This document shows, in pieces, positions 8,333 to 16,971 of a DNA stretch of 64,000 nucleotides. Numbering within the stretch: position 1 is the stretch's first letter; each line of letters begins with the position of its first letter. The notes beneath the pieces are model-generated. The model did not search any database. It was given only the letters and a program-made list of their open reading frames with translations, and had not been told where the DNA came from. The position numbers and the translations under genes were made by a program. The DNA comes from Piscinibacter sp. (GTDB lineage Bacteria > Pseudomonadota > Gammaproteobacteria > Burkholderiales > Burkholderiaceae_C), in NCBI GenBank assembly GCA_017983795.1, contig JAGOAS010000019.1:35036-99035 (forward strand), written 5' to 3'.

Positions 8333-10816
8333 ATGTCATCGCGCCTGATCCAGACCGCCGAGCACGGTCTCGTCGTCTTCTGCGGCGCCGGCGTGTCGAT
8401 GGTTCCGCCGAGCAGCCTGCCGTCGTGGTGGGCGCTCAACGAACAGATCGTCGCCAGCCTCGCCGCGCTGATCGAGCGCTACTGCGGTGCGGCGCAGGCG
8501 CAGGCCTGGGCCGCGCTGCTGAATGCGCGGCGCACGGCGGGATCGTTCCCGCCCGAGTACCAGGCCGAGTTGATCAGCAGGCACTTCGGCTCGGCCTACT
8601 TCAAGGTGCTGCAGTGCCTCGACGGCGAGACGCCGAACGCGGTGCACGAATCGCTCGCCGCGCTCGCGCAGGCGGGCGTCGTGCGCGTGATCGTCACCTC
8701 CAATTTCGACCGGCTGCTCGAGCGCGCCTTCGCGCGCCGCGGCGTGCCGCTGGACGTGCACATCACGGCGGCGCAGTTCGAGGCGCTGGCCGATCGGCTG
8801 GCGGGCGAGCCGTCGCCGGCGGCGCCGTGCCAGCTGCTCAAGCTGCACGGTTCGGTGGAGGAGCCGGACACGCTGGTCGACACGCTTGCGCAGCGCATGC
8901 GCGGGCTGTCGCCGGCCATCTGCAGTGCGACGCGCTCCTGCCTGCAGCGCTACCACTGGCTGTTCCTGGGCTACTCCGGCGCCGACCTGGAGGCGAACCC
9001 GCACTACCTGGGCTTGCAGGCCGAGGCGGCCACCGCGGTGGGGTTGTCGTGGCTGGTGCGCGACGACGCCCGCGTGACGGTTCCGCCGAGCGTGACGCGC
9101 ATCGTGTCGCTCTTCGGTGAACGCGGCGAGCTGCTGCGCGGAGAACTCCCCGGCTGGCTGCAGCAGGCCTTCGGTCGCTGGCTGGCGCCGGCCGCAGACC
9201 CTGCTGCCGCCACGCCGCTGACGCCGTCCGTGCCGGCGCGCGAAGCCCTCGTGCGCCACACCCGTGAATGGGCCGAGGCCCTGGGCCCCGAGCGGGCCGC
9301 ACTCGTCATCGCCGACATGCTGGGCCACGTGGCCGGAGATCCGGCGGCCGCGCGTGAGCTGCTGGCGAAGGTGCTGGACGCCGCCTCGACGCCCCCCAAT
9401 GCGCGGCCCGCGCTCGCCAACGCACTGGCGAATACGCTGAACAGCCTCGGCGACATCGCCGCGGCGCGCCAGGTCGCCGAAGCCGCGCTGGCGCGCCTGC
9501 CGGCGGGCGAGGGGCCGGAACGCATCGGCCTGCAAAGCACGCTCGGCCTCATCGACTTCGGCGCCGGGGCGTGGGCGGCGGCGCTCGAGGCCTTCGACCG
9601 CGTGGCTGCCGACAGCGCCGCCCGCGGCGACGACGAACGGCGCGGCATTGCGCTGCACAACCGCGCGATGGTGCTGGAGCGGATGGCTCGCTTCGACGAC
9701 GCGGCCGAATGCTACGGCGAGGAACTGGCGCTGGTCACGCGCCTGGGCGACGTGATGGCGCAGGCGCAGGCGCAGAACAACCTGGCGGCGCTGCACCTGC
9801 GCACCGGGCACTACGCGCAGGCGATCGACGCGGCCCGTGCGGCCATCGCGCTTCGCGAGCGTCTCGGCGACGAGCTCGGCGTGGCCCATGCGATGGGCAA
9901 CATCGGCTCGGCGCTGAGCCAGCAGGGCGACGTGAAGGGCGCGCTGGCGGCGTACGAGAAGATCCTGGCGGTCTTCCGCCGCATCGGCCATCGGCAGGGT
10001 GAGCTGACGACGCTGTTGAACCTGGGCACGGTCGCCGGCGAGGCCCATGACCACGCGCGTGCCGAAGCGCCGCTGCGCGAGGCGCTGGCGCTCGCGACGG
10101 CGACCGGCCATGGCGGCGAGCGCCTGCGCGCGCTGTGGGAGCTGGCCGCCACCTGCCGCGAAACCGGGCGCCCCGACGAGGCGCGCGCGCTGCTGGCCGA
10201 GGCGCTGGAGCAGGCCCGTGCGGCGCAGGACCGGGCCGCCGAAGCCAATGTGCTGGTCGAGACCGGCGTGCTGCACTGGCGCCGCGGCGCGCTGGCCGAG
10301 GCCGAGGCCGCGCTGCGCGACGGCATCCGCCTGCGCGAGACGATCGCCGAGCCGACGGCGCTGGACGCTGCGCGCTCCAACCTGGCACTCGTGCTGCGCG
10401 CGCAAGGTCGCCTCGACGAGACGGCGGCGCTGCTGGAAGCGCTGCTGGCGTCCGCCGCGCAGCGCGGCGAGCAGGGCACGGTGGCACACCTGCACTACAA
10501 CCTCGGCGCCCTCCAGCACGAGCGCGGCCAGGTGGACGAGGCCGTGCGCCACTTCGACGCCGCGCAGCGCTGGTACCGCGACGCCGGCCAGACCACGCGC
10601 GCGGTGCAGGTGCTGTCGACGCTGGGCACCGTCTGCGGCACGCAAGGCAAGGTCGGCGCCAGTCTGGCGTGGTTCGACCAGGCGATCGCTCTCGCGTCGG
10701 AGGCAGCGCACCGGGACGCGATCGGGGCGGGCCTGAAGCGCGTCATCGAAGTTCTGCTGCGCAACGGCTACCCCGACATCGCGCAGACCTTTGCGCAGCG
10801 CGGCGCATCGGGCTAA
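8333..10816 (+). CDS. SIR2-like domain fused to TPR repeats, putative NAD-hydrolysing defence protein
   Basis: 827 residues. Residues 1 to about 285 form a SIR2-like domain: nucleotide loop FCGAGVS (residues 16-22), TSNFD with Asn124, KLHGS with His172, and LFLGYSGAD near 210-220. Asn and His at these spots are the catalytic pair of NAD-degrading SIR2 domains in phage-defence proteins such as DSR2 and ThsA (family knowledge). There is no Cys4 zinc module, so a sirtuin deacetylase is unlikely. From about residue 300 to the end there are some ten or eleven roughly 40-residue TPR repeats of the tandem, kinesin-light-chain-like type (NNLAALHLRTGHYAQAI and similar), a likely sensor. No signal peptide. 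It is a lone gene, ending 4 bases into the convergent ABC exporter. No clear ribosome site precedes the ATG. Confidence 0.85.
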   Translation: MSSRLIQTAEHGLVVFCGAGVSMVPPSSLPSWWALNEQIVASLAALIERYCGAAQAQAWAALLNARRTAGSFPPEYQAELISRHFGSAYFKVLQCLDGETPNAVHESLAALAQAGVVRVIVTSNFDRLLERAFARRGVPLDVHITAAQFEALADRLAGEPSPAAPCQLLKLHGSVEEPDTLVDTLAQRMRGLSPAICSATRSCLQRYHWLFLGYSGADLEANPHYLGLQAEAATAVGLSWLVRDDARVTVPPSVTRIVSLFGERGELLRGELPGWLQQAFGRWLAPAADPAAATPLTPSVPAREALVRHTREWAEALGPERAALVIADMLGHVAGDPAAARELLAKVLDAASTPPNARPALANALANTLNSLGDIAAARQVAEAALARLPAGEGPERIGLQSTLGLIDFGAGAWAAALEAFDRVAADSAARGDDERRGIALHNRAMVLERMARFDDAAECYGEELALVTRLGDVMAQAQAQNNLAALHLRTGHYAQAIDAARAAIALRERLGDELGVAHAMGNIGSALSQQGDVKGALAAYEKILAVFRRIGHRQGELTTLLNLGTVAGEAHDHARAEAPLREALALATATGHGGERLRALWELAATCRETGRPDEARALLAEALEQARAAQDRAAEANVLVETGVLHWRRGALAEAEAALRDGIRLRETIAEPTALDAARSNLALVLRAQGRLDETAALLEALLASAAQRGEQGTVAHLHYNLGALQHERGQVDEAVRHFDAAQRWYRDAGQTTRAVQVLSTLGTVCGTQGKVGASLAWFDQAIALASEAAHRDAIGAGLKRVIEVLLRNGYPDIAQTFAQRGASG

Positions 10817-11520
10817 AGGCTCCGCCCTTCGCCGCGCTCCTCGTGCGTGCGTCCGTCGCGGATGTGATAGAGCCGCTTGAAGGTCGGGATGATCTTCTCG
10901 TCGTGCGTGACCACGATGACCGCCGTGTGGTACTGCACCGCCATCTGGTCGAGGATGCGCACCACGGCGAGCGCGCGTTCGCTGTCCAGCGGCGCGGTCG
11001 GCTCGTCGGCGAGGATCACCGGCGGCCGGTTGGCCAGCGCGCGTGCGATCGACACGCGCTGCTGCTCGCCGCCGGAGAGCTCCGAGGGCTGCGCGGCGGC
11101 GCGATGCTCGACGTCCAGCGCCTTCAGCAACTCGCGCGCGCGTGCCCGGGCCTGCGCATTGGGCTGCCCCGCCAGCATGGGCAGCAGCGCCACGTTGTCG
11201 GTGACGTCGAGGAAGGGGATGAGGTAGGGCGCCTGGAAGACGAAGCCGATGCTGTCGCGGCGCAGCGCGCGCAGGTCGGGGATCTTCCAGCCCTCGTCGT
11301 AGATGGTGTCGCCGCCCAGCACCATCTTGCCGCCGCTGGGCTCGATCACCGCGCCCAGGCACTTCAGCAGGGTGCTCTTGCCCGAGCCCGAGGGCCCGAT
11401 CAGGCCGACCACCTCGCCGGGCGCGACGACCATGTTGACGTCCTTCAGTGCATCGACCGCGGTGTCGCCCTCGCCGTAGCGCTTGCGCAGGCCTTCGATG
11501 CGGATGCCGAGCTCGGCCAT
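10813..11520 (-). CDS. ABC transporter ATPase, MacB/DevA-like
   Basis: 235-residue cytoplasmic ATPase of the lipoprotein/macrolide-export group. Walker A GPSGSGKST, Q-loop FVFQAPYLIP, signature LSGGEQQR, Walker B VILADEPTAPLD and switch His in IVVTHDEKI are present. It is the last gene of a minus-strand set running TetR, HlyD adaptor, FtsX-type permease, ATPase; it starts one base after the permease stop. The set resembles DevBCA/MacAB exporters that push substrates from the periplasm through an outer-membrane channel; no TolC gene is adjacent. The stop overlaps the SIR2-TPR stop by 4 bases. Confidence 0.93.
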   Translation of the reverse strand: MAELGIRIEGLRKRYGEGDTAVDALKDVNMVVAPGEVVGLIGPSGSGKSTLLKCLGAVIEPSGGKMVLGGDTIYDEGWKIPDLRALRRDSIGFVFQAPYLIPFLDVTDNVALLPMLAGQPNAQARARARELLKALDVEHRAAAQPSELSGGEQQRVSIARALANRPPVILADEPTAPLDSERALAVVRILDQMAVQYHTAVIVVTHDEKIIPTFKRLYHIRDGRTHEERGEGRSL

Positions 11521-11521
11521 C

Positions 11522-12721
11522 TCAGCCTCCGATCGCCGCAGCCGGGTCGACCTTGAGCGCGACGCGGATCGCCAGCGTGCTGGCCAGCGCGCAGATCAGC
11601 GTCACCGCCAGCAGGCCGCGCAGCGCGTCGCCCGGCTCGAGCAGCACATATTTGGGGAAGATCGGCGCCCAGACCGTGGCGGCCACCTTGCCCACCACGA
11701 AGCCGATCAGCCCCAGGCCCAGCGCCTGCTGCAGGATCATTCCGGCGATGGTGCGGTTGCGCGTGCCGATCAGCTTGAGCACCGCGATCTCGCGGATCTT
11801 GCCCAGCGTCATCGTGTAGATGATGAAGGCCACGATGGCCGCGCTGACGACGGCCAGGATGACGAGGAACATGCCGATCTGCTTGGCCGAGGTGGCGATC
11901 AGCTTGTCGACCAGGATCGCCTCCATCTGCGCGCGCGTGTAGGCCTCGAGGTGCTTCCAGCGCCGCACCGGCTCGGCCACGCGCTCGGCGTCCGCGCCCG
12001 GCCGCACCTGCACCAGGATCGCATTGACGTTGCGGTTGTTCGCCTGCGCGGCCTGGATCGCCTCGAGCAGCCCGGGAACGCCGGGGCGGTTCAGGGCCGG
12101 GTTGGCGGCGGTGCGCGCGCGCTCGTTGAGGATGGCGTCGTTGTCCTTGAGGAACTGCGCTTCCTGCGCGTCCTTGAGCGGAATGAACACCATCGGGTCG
12201 CCGCCCGAGGACACCATGCGCCGCGTCAGCCCGACCACGGTGTAGTCGTGGCGCCGGATGCGGATGCGTTCGCCCAGCGCGAAGCCGGTGCGCAGGTCGG
12301 CCACCGCCTCGTAGTGGCTGCGCGTGATGTGCCGGCCCGCCACCAGATAGGCGGGCTCGCCGGGCTGGCCGGGTTCGAAGCCGACCACCATCGCGCGCAC
12401 GTCGCCGGCGCCGTCGCTGCGCCGCACCTGCATGGTCAGGTAGGTGACGTTGGCCGCGCGTGCCACGTCGGGCAGGCCCAGCACGCTGCGCACCACGTCG
12501 TCGCGCAGGCTGGACGATTCGGCATAGGGGCCCTGGGTGTCCTGCTGCACGATCCAGAGGTCGGCGCCGCTGTTGCCGAGCAGCGCGCGCGCATCGTCGA
12601 CCATGCCGCGGTAGACGCCGGCCATGGTGAGCGTCACGCCGATCAGCAGGCCCAGGCCCAGGCCGGTGAGGACGAACTTGCCCCAGGAGTGCAGGATGTC
12701 GCGGCCGGCCAGGCTGATCAT
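11522..12721 (-). CDS. ABC exporter permease, FtsX/DevC type
   Basis: 399-residue inner-membrane protein. One hydrophobic segment near residues 15-35 (FVLTGLGLGLLIGVTLTM), a large periplasmic domain of about 230 residues, then three membrane segments (AKQIGMFLVILAVVSAAIVAF, LGLGLIGFVVGKVA, LLAVTLICALASTLAI). This is the MacB/FtsX topology. Between the membrane segments, IREIAVLKLIGTRNRTI is the conserved FtsX coupling motif. Start overlaps the adaptor stop by 4 bases (ATGA). Couples the ATPase downstream to the HlyD adaptor upstream; substrate unknown. Confidence 0.93.
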   Translation of the reverse strand: MISLAGRDILHSWGKFVLTGLGLGLLIGVTLTMAGVYRGMVDDARALLGNSGADLWIVQQDTQGPYAESSSLRDDVVRSVLGLPDVARAANVTYLTMQVRRSDGAGDVRAMVVGFEPGQPGEPAYLVAGRHITRSHYEAVADLRTGFALGERIRIRRHDYTVVGLTRRMVSSGGDPMVFIPLKDAQEAQFLKDNDAILNERARTAANPALNRPGVPGLLEAIQAAQANNRNVNAILVQVRPGADAERVAEPVRRWKHLEAYTRAQMEAILVDKLIATSAKQIGMFLVILAVVSAAIVAFIIYTMTLGKIREIAVLKLIGTRNRTIAGMILQQALGLGLIGFVVGKVAATVWAPIFPKYVLLEPGDALRGLLAVTLICALASTLAIRVALKVDPAAAIGG

Positions 12722-13908
12722 GGACGTTGCCCCGTCAGCGACTCCACCACGCGGATGCGGCTGGTGGCGGCGAGCTCCTTCTCGCTGTGCAGCACGACGG
12801 TGGAGCCGGCCGCGAGGCCTTCGAGCACCTGCACCTGGCCGTCGAGGCTGGCCCGGCCGACGCGGATGGGCGTGAAGTGCAGGCGCTCGTCCGCGATCGT
12901 CCACACGCCGGCGCGGCCTTGCTGCCGCTTGATCGCCGCGTTGGGCAGCGTCACGGCCTTGGGCGTCGCCGGCAGGGCGAGGCTCACCTCGGCGAGTTCG
13001 CCCACCGACAGCGCCGCCGGCGCCTGGTCGAAGGCGACCTGGGCGATGCGCTCCTCGGTGACGCTGTCGCTCACCGCCTCGACGCGCGCCACCTTGCCGG
13101 CCAGCGTGCGGCCCGTGTCGGAGCGCAGCACGATCTGCGCCGGCAGGCCCACGGCCAGGCCTGACGAACGCGCCTGGTCGAGGCGCACCTTGACCCACAG
13201 CGACGCGGGTTCGATCAGCCGCAGCACCGCCTGGCCGGCGACGACCGTGGAGCCGGGCTCGGCATCGCGGGCGACGACGATGCCGGCGATCGGCGCGCGC
13301 AGGCGCACGTTGGCGCGCTGCTGGTGGATGCCCGAGCGCTCGGCGGCGAGGCGTTGCTGATCCTGCCGCGCGGCGGCGAGATTGGCCTGCGCGGCGCCGA
13401 GCGCGGCCTCGGCCGAGGCCTGCTCCTGCAGCCGGGCTTCGAGCGCGCCGGCGCTGATGAAATTCTGCGCGGCGAGCTCGGTGTGGCGGCGCGCGTTGAG
13501 CGTCGCCAGCTCGCGCCGGGCCAGGGCGTCCTGCTGCTGCGCCGCGGCCGCGGCCACCGCACTGCCGGCGCGCGCGATGGCCGCATCGAGGGCCAGCGCG
13601 CGTTCGTCGAGGTCCACCGGGTCCATCTCCGCCAGCAACTGGCCGGCCGCCACCGTGTCGCCCACCTCCGCGGCCACCGTCTTGACGCGCCCCGCGACGG
13701 TCGGGCCGATCAGGATGCTGCGCCGCGCCTCGACCGTGCCGATGCCGAACAGGGCGGGCGTGATGCTTCCTTCGCTGGCCGTCGTGATGGTCACGCGCGT
13801 CGGCGCGAGCGGGCCGGAGCGCAGCGCCACCATGACCAGGGCGGCGAGCAGGGCGAGGCCCAGCAGCGCCAGCAGCCACCGGCTGCGGGTGAGCGCGCCG
13901 GGCTTCAC
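12718..13908 (-). CDS. HlyD-family membrane-fusion (adaptor) protein
   Basis: 396-residue periplasmic adaptor anchored by one N-terminal membrane segment (residues about 10-28). A split lipoyl domain (GRVKTVAAEVGDTVAAGQLLAEMD and IAGIVVARDAEPGSTVVAGQAV) flanks a long alanine-rich helical hairpin, followed by beta-barrel and membrane-proximal domains. It belongs to the MacA/DevB type used with the FtsX-type permease encoded next. Overlaps both neighbours by 4 bases, so the four genes are one transcription unit with the TetR repressor first. Confidence 0.93.
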   Translation of the reverse strand: MKPGALTRSRWLLALLGLALLAALVMVALRSGPLAPTRVTITTASEGSITPALFGIGTVEARRSILIGPTVAGRVKTVAAEVGDTVAAGQLLAEMDPVDLDERALALDAAIARAGSAVAAAAAQQQDALARRELATLNARRHTELAAQNFISAGALEARLQEQASAEAALGAAQANLAAARQDQQRLAAERSGIHQQRANVRLRAPIAGIVVARDAEPGSTVVAGQAVLRLIEPASLWVKVRLDQARSSGLAVGLPAQIVLRSDTGRTLAGKVARVEAVSDSVTEERIAQVAFDQAPAALSVGELAEVSLALPATPKAVTLPNAAIKRQQGRAGVWTIADERLHFTPIRVGRASLDGQVQVLEGLAAGSTVVLHSEKELAATSRIRVVESLTGQRP

Positions 13909-14504
13909 GACGCCGCTCCGATGCCGCGCAGATACAGCGCGAAGACCGGACCCGCCTGCTGGCGCATCGCCGCCGGCCGGCCGCCCAGCATCGACTGCAT
14001 CACCAGGCCCTGGATGAGCCCGATGAAGCCCGTGGCGGCCGCTTCGACATCGACGTCGGCGCCGATCTGCCGCTGCGCGACGGCCTCGTTCAACACCGCC
14101 AGCAGCAGCTTGCGGTAGCCCTGCAGCACCGCGCGCACCTCGAGCTTGGCCGCGGAGTCGGCGGGCTGCTGCAGCTCATGGAAGATGAAGCGCGGCACGC
14201 CGGGGTGCGCGATGACGAATTCGACGTGCGCCTGGAACATCGCCGCCAGCGCCTCGCGCGGCGTGCCGGCCTGCGCCGCCGCGTCCTGCAGGGCCTGCAG
14301 CAGCGCTTCGCGCACCCAGCGCATCGCGGCCAGCCAGATGGCGTCCTTGGTCGGGAAATGCTTGAACACCGCGCCCTGGGTGACGCCGATCGCCTCGGCG
14401 ATGTCGCCGGTGGTGATCAGCGCCGGGCTGGACGCGCTGGCCAGCTGCAGGGCGGCCGCCACGATCTCGGCCTGGCGGTGCTCGGTGGGGAGGCGGGTCT
14501 GCAT
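13905..14504 (-). CDS. TetR-family repressor of the ABC exporter
   Basis: 199 residues. N-terminal helix-turn-helix: EIVAAALQLASASSPALITTGDIAEAIGVTQGAVFKHFPTKDAIW, with the typical G-V-T-Q-G-A-V-x-K-H-F recognition helix. The C-terminal ligand domain is diverged. First gene of the exporter operon, overlapping the adaptor by 4 bases. A 28-bp palindrome begins 5 bases upstream of the ATG, so autorepression of the whole operon is likely. The inducer is probably an exported compound (inference). Confidence 0.93.
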   Translation of the reverse strand: MQTRLPTEHRQAEIVAAALQLASASSPALITTGDIAEAIGVTQGAVFKHFPTKDAIWLAAMRWVREALLQALQDAAAQAGTPREALAAMFQAHVEFVIAHPGVPRFIFHELQQPADSAAKLEVRAVLQGYRKLLLAVLNEAVAQRQIGADVDVEAAATGFIGLIQGLVMQSMLGGRPAAMRQQAGPVFALYLRGIGAAS

Positions 14505-14509
14505 GGCTC

Positions 14510-14537
14510 ACTGGTAAGTCATCGATTACTTGCCAGT
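14510..14537. promoter_or_regulatory. 28-bp palindrome, likely TetR operator
   Basis: Arms ACTGGTAAGT (14510-14519) and ACTTGCCAGT (14528-14537) around a centre with ATCGAT (14521-14526). 24 of 28 positions are symmetric. It lies directly upstream of the TetR start and between it and the divergent DUF302 gene. On the plus strand TTGCCA (14530-14535) inside the right arm could be a -35 box with TACCAT at 14555-14560 as a weak -10, so one repressor could control both directions. Binding is inferred, not shown. Confidence 0.75.
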
Positions 14538-14607
14538 GTACGTCGATTCCGGGATACCATCCACCGTATCTGCCGAGTGCGGCTTTTTTCACCATGGAGG
14601 AAGCGCC

Positions 14608-15009
14608 ATGTACGGATTTACCACCACCCTCACGGGCCTCTCTTTCGACGCGGCGCTGGAGAAGACCACGGCGGCGCTCAAGGCCGAAGGCTTCGGCGTG
14701 CTGAGCGACATCGACGTGCAGCGCGCGATGAAGGAGAAGCTCGGCGCCGAGATGCGGCCCTACCGCATCCTCGGCGCCTGCAACCCGCCGCTGGCACATC
14801 AGGCGCTGCAGGCCGAACCCGACATCGGCCTGCTGCTGCCCTGCAACGTGATCGTGCGCGAGGAAGCGCCCGGGCGCGTCGTGGTCGGCTTCCTGGATCC
14901 GCAGACCATGGTGGGCCTGGTGGGCAAGCCCGGCGTGAAGCCGGTGGCCGACGAGGCCGAGCGCAGGCTGCGCCGGGCCTGTGCGGCGCTCGCCGGCGCA
15001 ACAGCCTGA
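14608..15009 (+). CDS. DUF302 family protein
   Basis: 133-residue cytoplasmic protein of the DUF302 family, whose role is unknown. Typical features: opening [37 protein letters not shown], the segment [17 protein letters not shown] with the conserved Cys-Asn-Pro, [10 protein letters not shown] with a second Cys, and V.FLDPQTM. ATG 14608 was chosen because GGAGGAAG lies 7 bases upstream; an in-frame ATG at 14530 would overlap the palindrome and add a non-conserved 26 residues. Divergent from the TetR exporter operon and possibly co-regulated by it. Confidence 0.92.
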   Translation: MYGFTTTLTGLSFDAALEKTTAALKAEGFGVLSDIDVQRAMKEKLGAEMRPYRILGACNPPLAHQALQAEPDIGLLLPCNVIVREEAPGRVVVGFLDPQTMVGLVGKPGVKPVADEAERRLRRACAALAGATA

Positions 15010-15050
15010 CCGGGATGCAGCGCGAGGAGTGCGCTATCCTCGCGACCGCC

Positions 15051-15287
15051 ATGGAGTGTTTGCAGCGCTGGTGTCCTGAGGTGGTGACGCAAGGGAAGAA
15101 GAAGACGCCCGCCGCAGATCGCCGCTCGGGCGGTGATCGGCGCAGGGTCGACAAAGGTTCGCCGAACGGCCGCGAGCGCCGCGTCGGCATGGAGCCGCGC
15201 AAGCCCGAGATCTCGGAAGTGGAGATCACGCCGTCCGAGTGGGCGGCCCTCGAAGAAGATCTGCTGCGGCCCAAGCCCAAGGGCTGA
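15051..15287 (+). CDS. small charged protein of unknown function
   Basis: 78 residues, rich in Arg, Lys and Glu, no membrane segment. A DRRSGGDRRRVD motif, then RERRVGMEPRKPEISEVEITPSEW and an acidic tail; I recall similar short proteins in Burkholderiales, which together with a non-random sequence argues that it is real. The start is uncertain: ATG 15015 and ATG 15051 are in frame, and GTG 15081 or 15084 would give a shorter protein starting just before the conserved part. None has a strong ribosome site. Forty-two bases after the DUF302 gene. Function unknown. Confidence 0.6.
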   Translation: MECLQRWCPEVVTQGKKKTPAADRRSGGDRRRVDKGSPNGRERRVGMEPRKPEISEVEITPSEWAALEEDLLRPKPKG

Positions 15288-15311
15288 GGCGCCCGCCCGC
15301 GACGCGCCGGC

Positions 15312-16955
15312 TCAGAAGCTCGTCTTGGTCTTCACGTTGAGCTGCACCTTCTTGATGTCGGCCGAGGCGCCGAGGGGGAAGGCCAGGTCCACGTGCAGCA
15401 CGTTGCTGAACGCCGAGCGCACGCTGACGATGCGCAGCCCGGCGCCGACGTTGCTCAGCCAGCCGGGGTCGATGCTGTTGACGTAGTCGCCGCCCCAGGC
15501 GCGGCCGGCATCGAAGAACAGCGCGCCGCCGACGCGGAACAGCTGCCAGACATAGAGATCGGTGTAGAAGCGCTCCTCGACGGTGAACAGCGCGCGCCGC
15601 GTGCCGCTCTGGTAGCGCAGCGGGTAGCCGCGCAGGCCGTTGTCGCCGCCGAGCAGCAGCAGATCGGGCAGTTCGGGCCGCGTCAGCTGGTCGAGCGAAG
15701 CAGCCGCGTAGAAGAGCCGGCGCCGGCCCTGCGGCAGGTAGTACTGCGCCTGCGCGCCGACGCGCTGGCGCTGCACCCGTCCGTCGTCGATCTGGCCGCT
15801 GATCTGCGCCTGTGCCATCAGGCGGTGCTCGGGCCAGGGCTCGAAGCCGCGGCCGATGCTGGCCGTATAGAGCCAGGGGCTGCGCGTCGAGCCGAGCCCG
15901 GCGGAGGCCTTGCCGAGCTGAAGCTTGGCCGCCAGGCCGAGCGCGAAGAACTCCGGGCGGCCGATCAGGTTGCGGTTGACCTCGCGCTCGAAACGATCTT
16001 CCACCAGCTCGTAGCGCACGAAGGGCGCGCGCAGTTTCTCGCTGGCCGGCAGCGCCGCGGGCGCGACCAGTGCCGGGTCGTTGGCATAACCGTCGTCCTG
16101 CAGGCTCAGGCCGAGCGAGTACCGTTGCACCCAGCCCTCGCGCAGGCCCGGCGAAAGCCCGCCGAACAACTCGGCGCGCCGCTCGCTGCGGCGGTACTGC
16201 GCGACCACCTCGCCGGCGTTGTAGACGCTGTCGATGCGCTTGTCGTCGAGGGCCGACACGCCGGCCGTCCAGCGCGCATCGAGCTCGTAGAAGGGCCGCA
16301 CCAGCGAGACGGCGTCGCGGCTGCCGTCGCTGCTGGTGGCGTGCGAGTAGTCGAACGAGGCCCAGGTGCCGAAGGCGCGCGGGTTGGAGAAGACGAATTC
16401 GGTGCTGGTGCGGTCGACGTCCTTGGAGCGGCCGATGCCGACCGAGGTGCCGGTGCCGAGGATGTTGTAGTCGCGGATGCGGAAGCCGCCGGTGTTCGCG
16501 CCGCCGCTGCGCCCGGCGCTGAAGCCCGGGTCGAGCGACCAGGTATCGCGCGTTGCCACCTCGATGTCGACCACGCCGTCGTGCACGGCCGCCGGGCGGA
16601 TCACGACCTCGTAGAGATAGCGGTTGCTGCGCAGCAGCCGCTCGGTTTCGTCGATCAGCCGCGCCGAGACCGGCTCGCCGCTCTTGAACAGCAGCGCACG
16701 TTCGATCACGCCGGTGTGCGTGACGATGTGCAGCCGGTTGGCGGCGCGGAACAGCGCCTTGTCCTCGTCCGGGTTGGCAAGGTCGAAGATGTCGCCGGCC
16801 AGCACGCGCACCTCGCCGATGCGCGCGCCCGCGGCCTCGAGCTCGGCGAAGCTGGGCAACGGGGCGTCGCCGCCCTGCGCGCGGGCCGGAGCCATCCACG
16901 CGAGGCCGACGCACAGGAGGATGGCGAACCACGGCATGCGCGCAGTGTGCGCCAT
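15312..16955 (-). CDS. Omp85/BamA-like outer-membrane barrel protein
   Basis: 547 residues with a signal peptide (cleavage near ARAQG). About residues 45-130 look like a POTRA-type module (VRVLAGDIFDLAN, VVRPAAVHDGVVDIEVAT). The remainder is a beta-barrel of alternating strands; GGDNGLRGYPLRY is the Omp85 lid-loop motif (x-R-G-Y), and the last residue is Phe, as in barrel-assembly substrates. Only one or two POTRA units fit, fewer than the five of BamA or three of TamA, so it is not the essential BamA. It may insert or export a specific partner. Start at 16955 rather than the internal ATG at 16937. Confidence 0.88.
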   Translation of the reverse strand: MAHTARMPWFAILLCVGLAWMAPARAQGGDAPLPSFAELEAAGARIGEVRVLAGDIFDLANPDEDKALFRAANRLHIVTHTGVIERALLFKSGEPVSARLIDETERLLRSNRYLYEVVIRPAAVHDGVVDIEVATRDTWSLDPGFSAGRSGGANTGGFRIRDYNILGTGTSVGIGRSKDVDRTSTEFVFSNPRAFGTWASFDYSHATSSDGSRDAVSLVRPFYELDARWTAGVSALDDKRIDSVYNAGEVVAQYRRSERRAELFGGLSPGLREGWVQRYSLGLSLQDDGYANDPALVAPAALPASEKLRAPFVRYELVEDRFEREVNRNLIGRPEFFALGLAAKLQLGKASAGLGSTRSPWLYTASIGRGFEPWPEHRLMAQAQISGQIDDGRVQRQRVGAQAQYYLPQGRRRLFYAAASLDQLTRPELPDLLLLGGDNGLRGYPLRYQSGTRRALFTVEERFYTDLYVWQLFRVGGALFFDAGRAWGGDYVNSIDPGWLSNVGAGLRIVSVRSAFSNVLHVDLAFPLGASADIKKVQLNVKTKTSF

Positions 16956-16971
16956 GGCGCTTGCCTGGGGC

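Noticed and set aside
8333-9190. SIR2 domain as a protein deacetylase
   Set aside because: No Cys-x2-Cys zinc pairs; the residue pattern fits NAD-hydrolysing SIR2-like domains.
14530-14607. Upstream in-frame ATG for the DUF302 gene
   Set aside because: It starts inside the palindrome and has no ribosome site; ATG 14608 has GGAGGAAG at the right distance.
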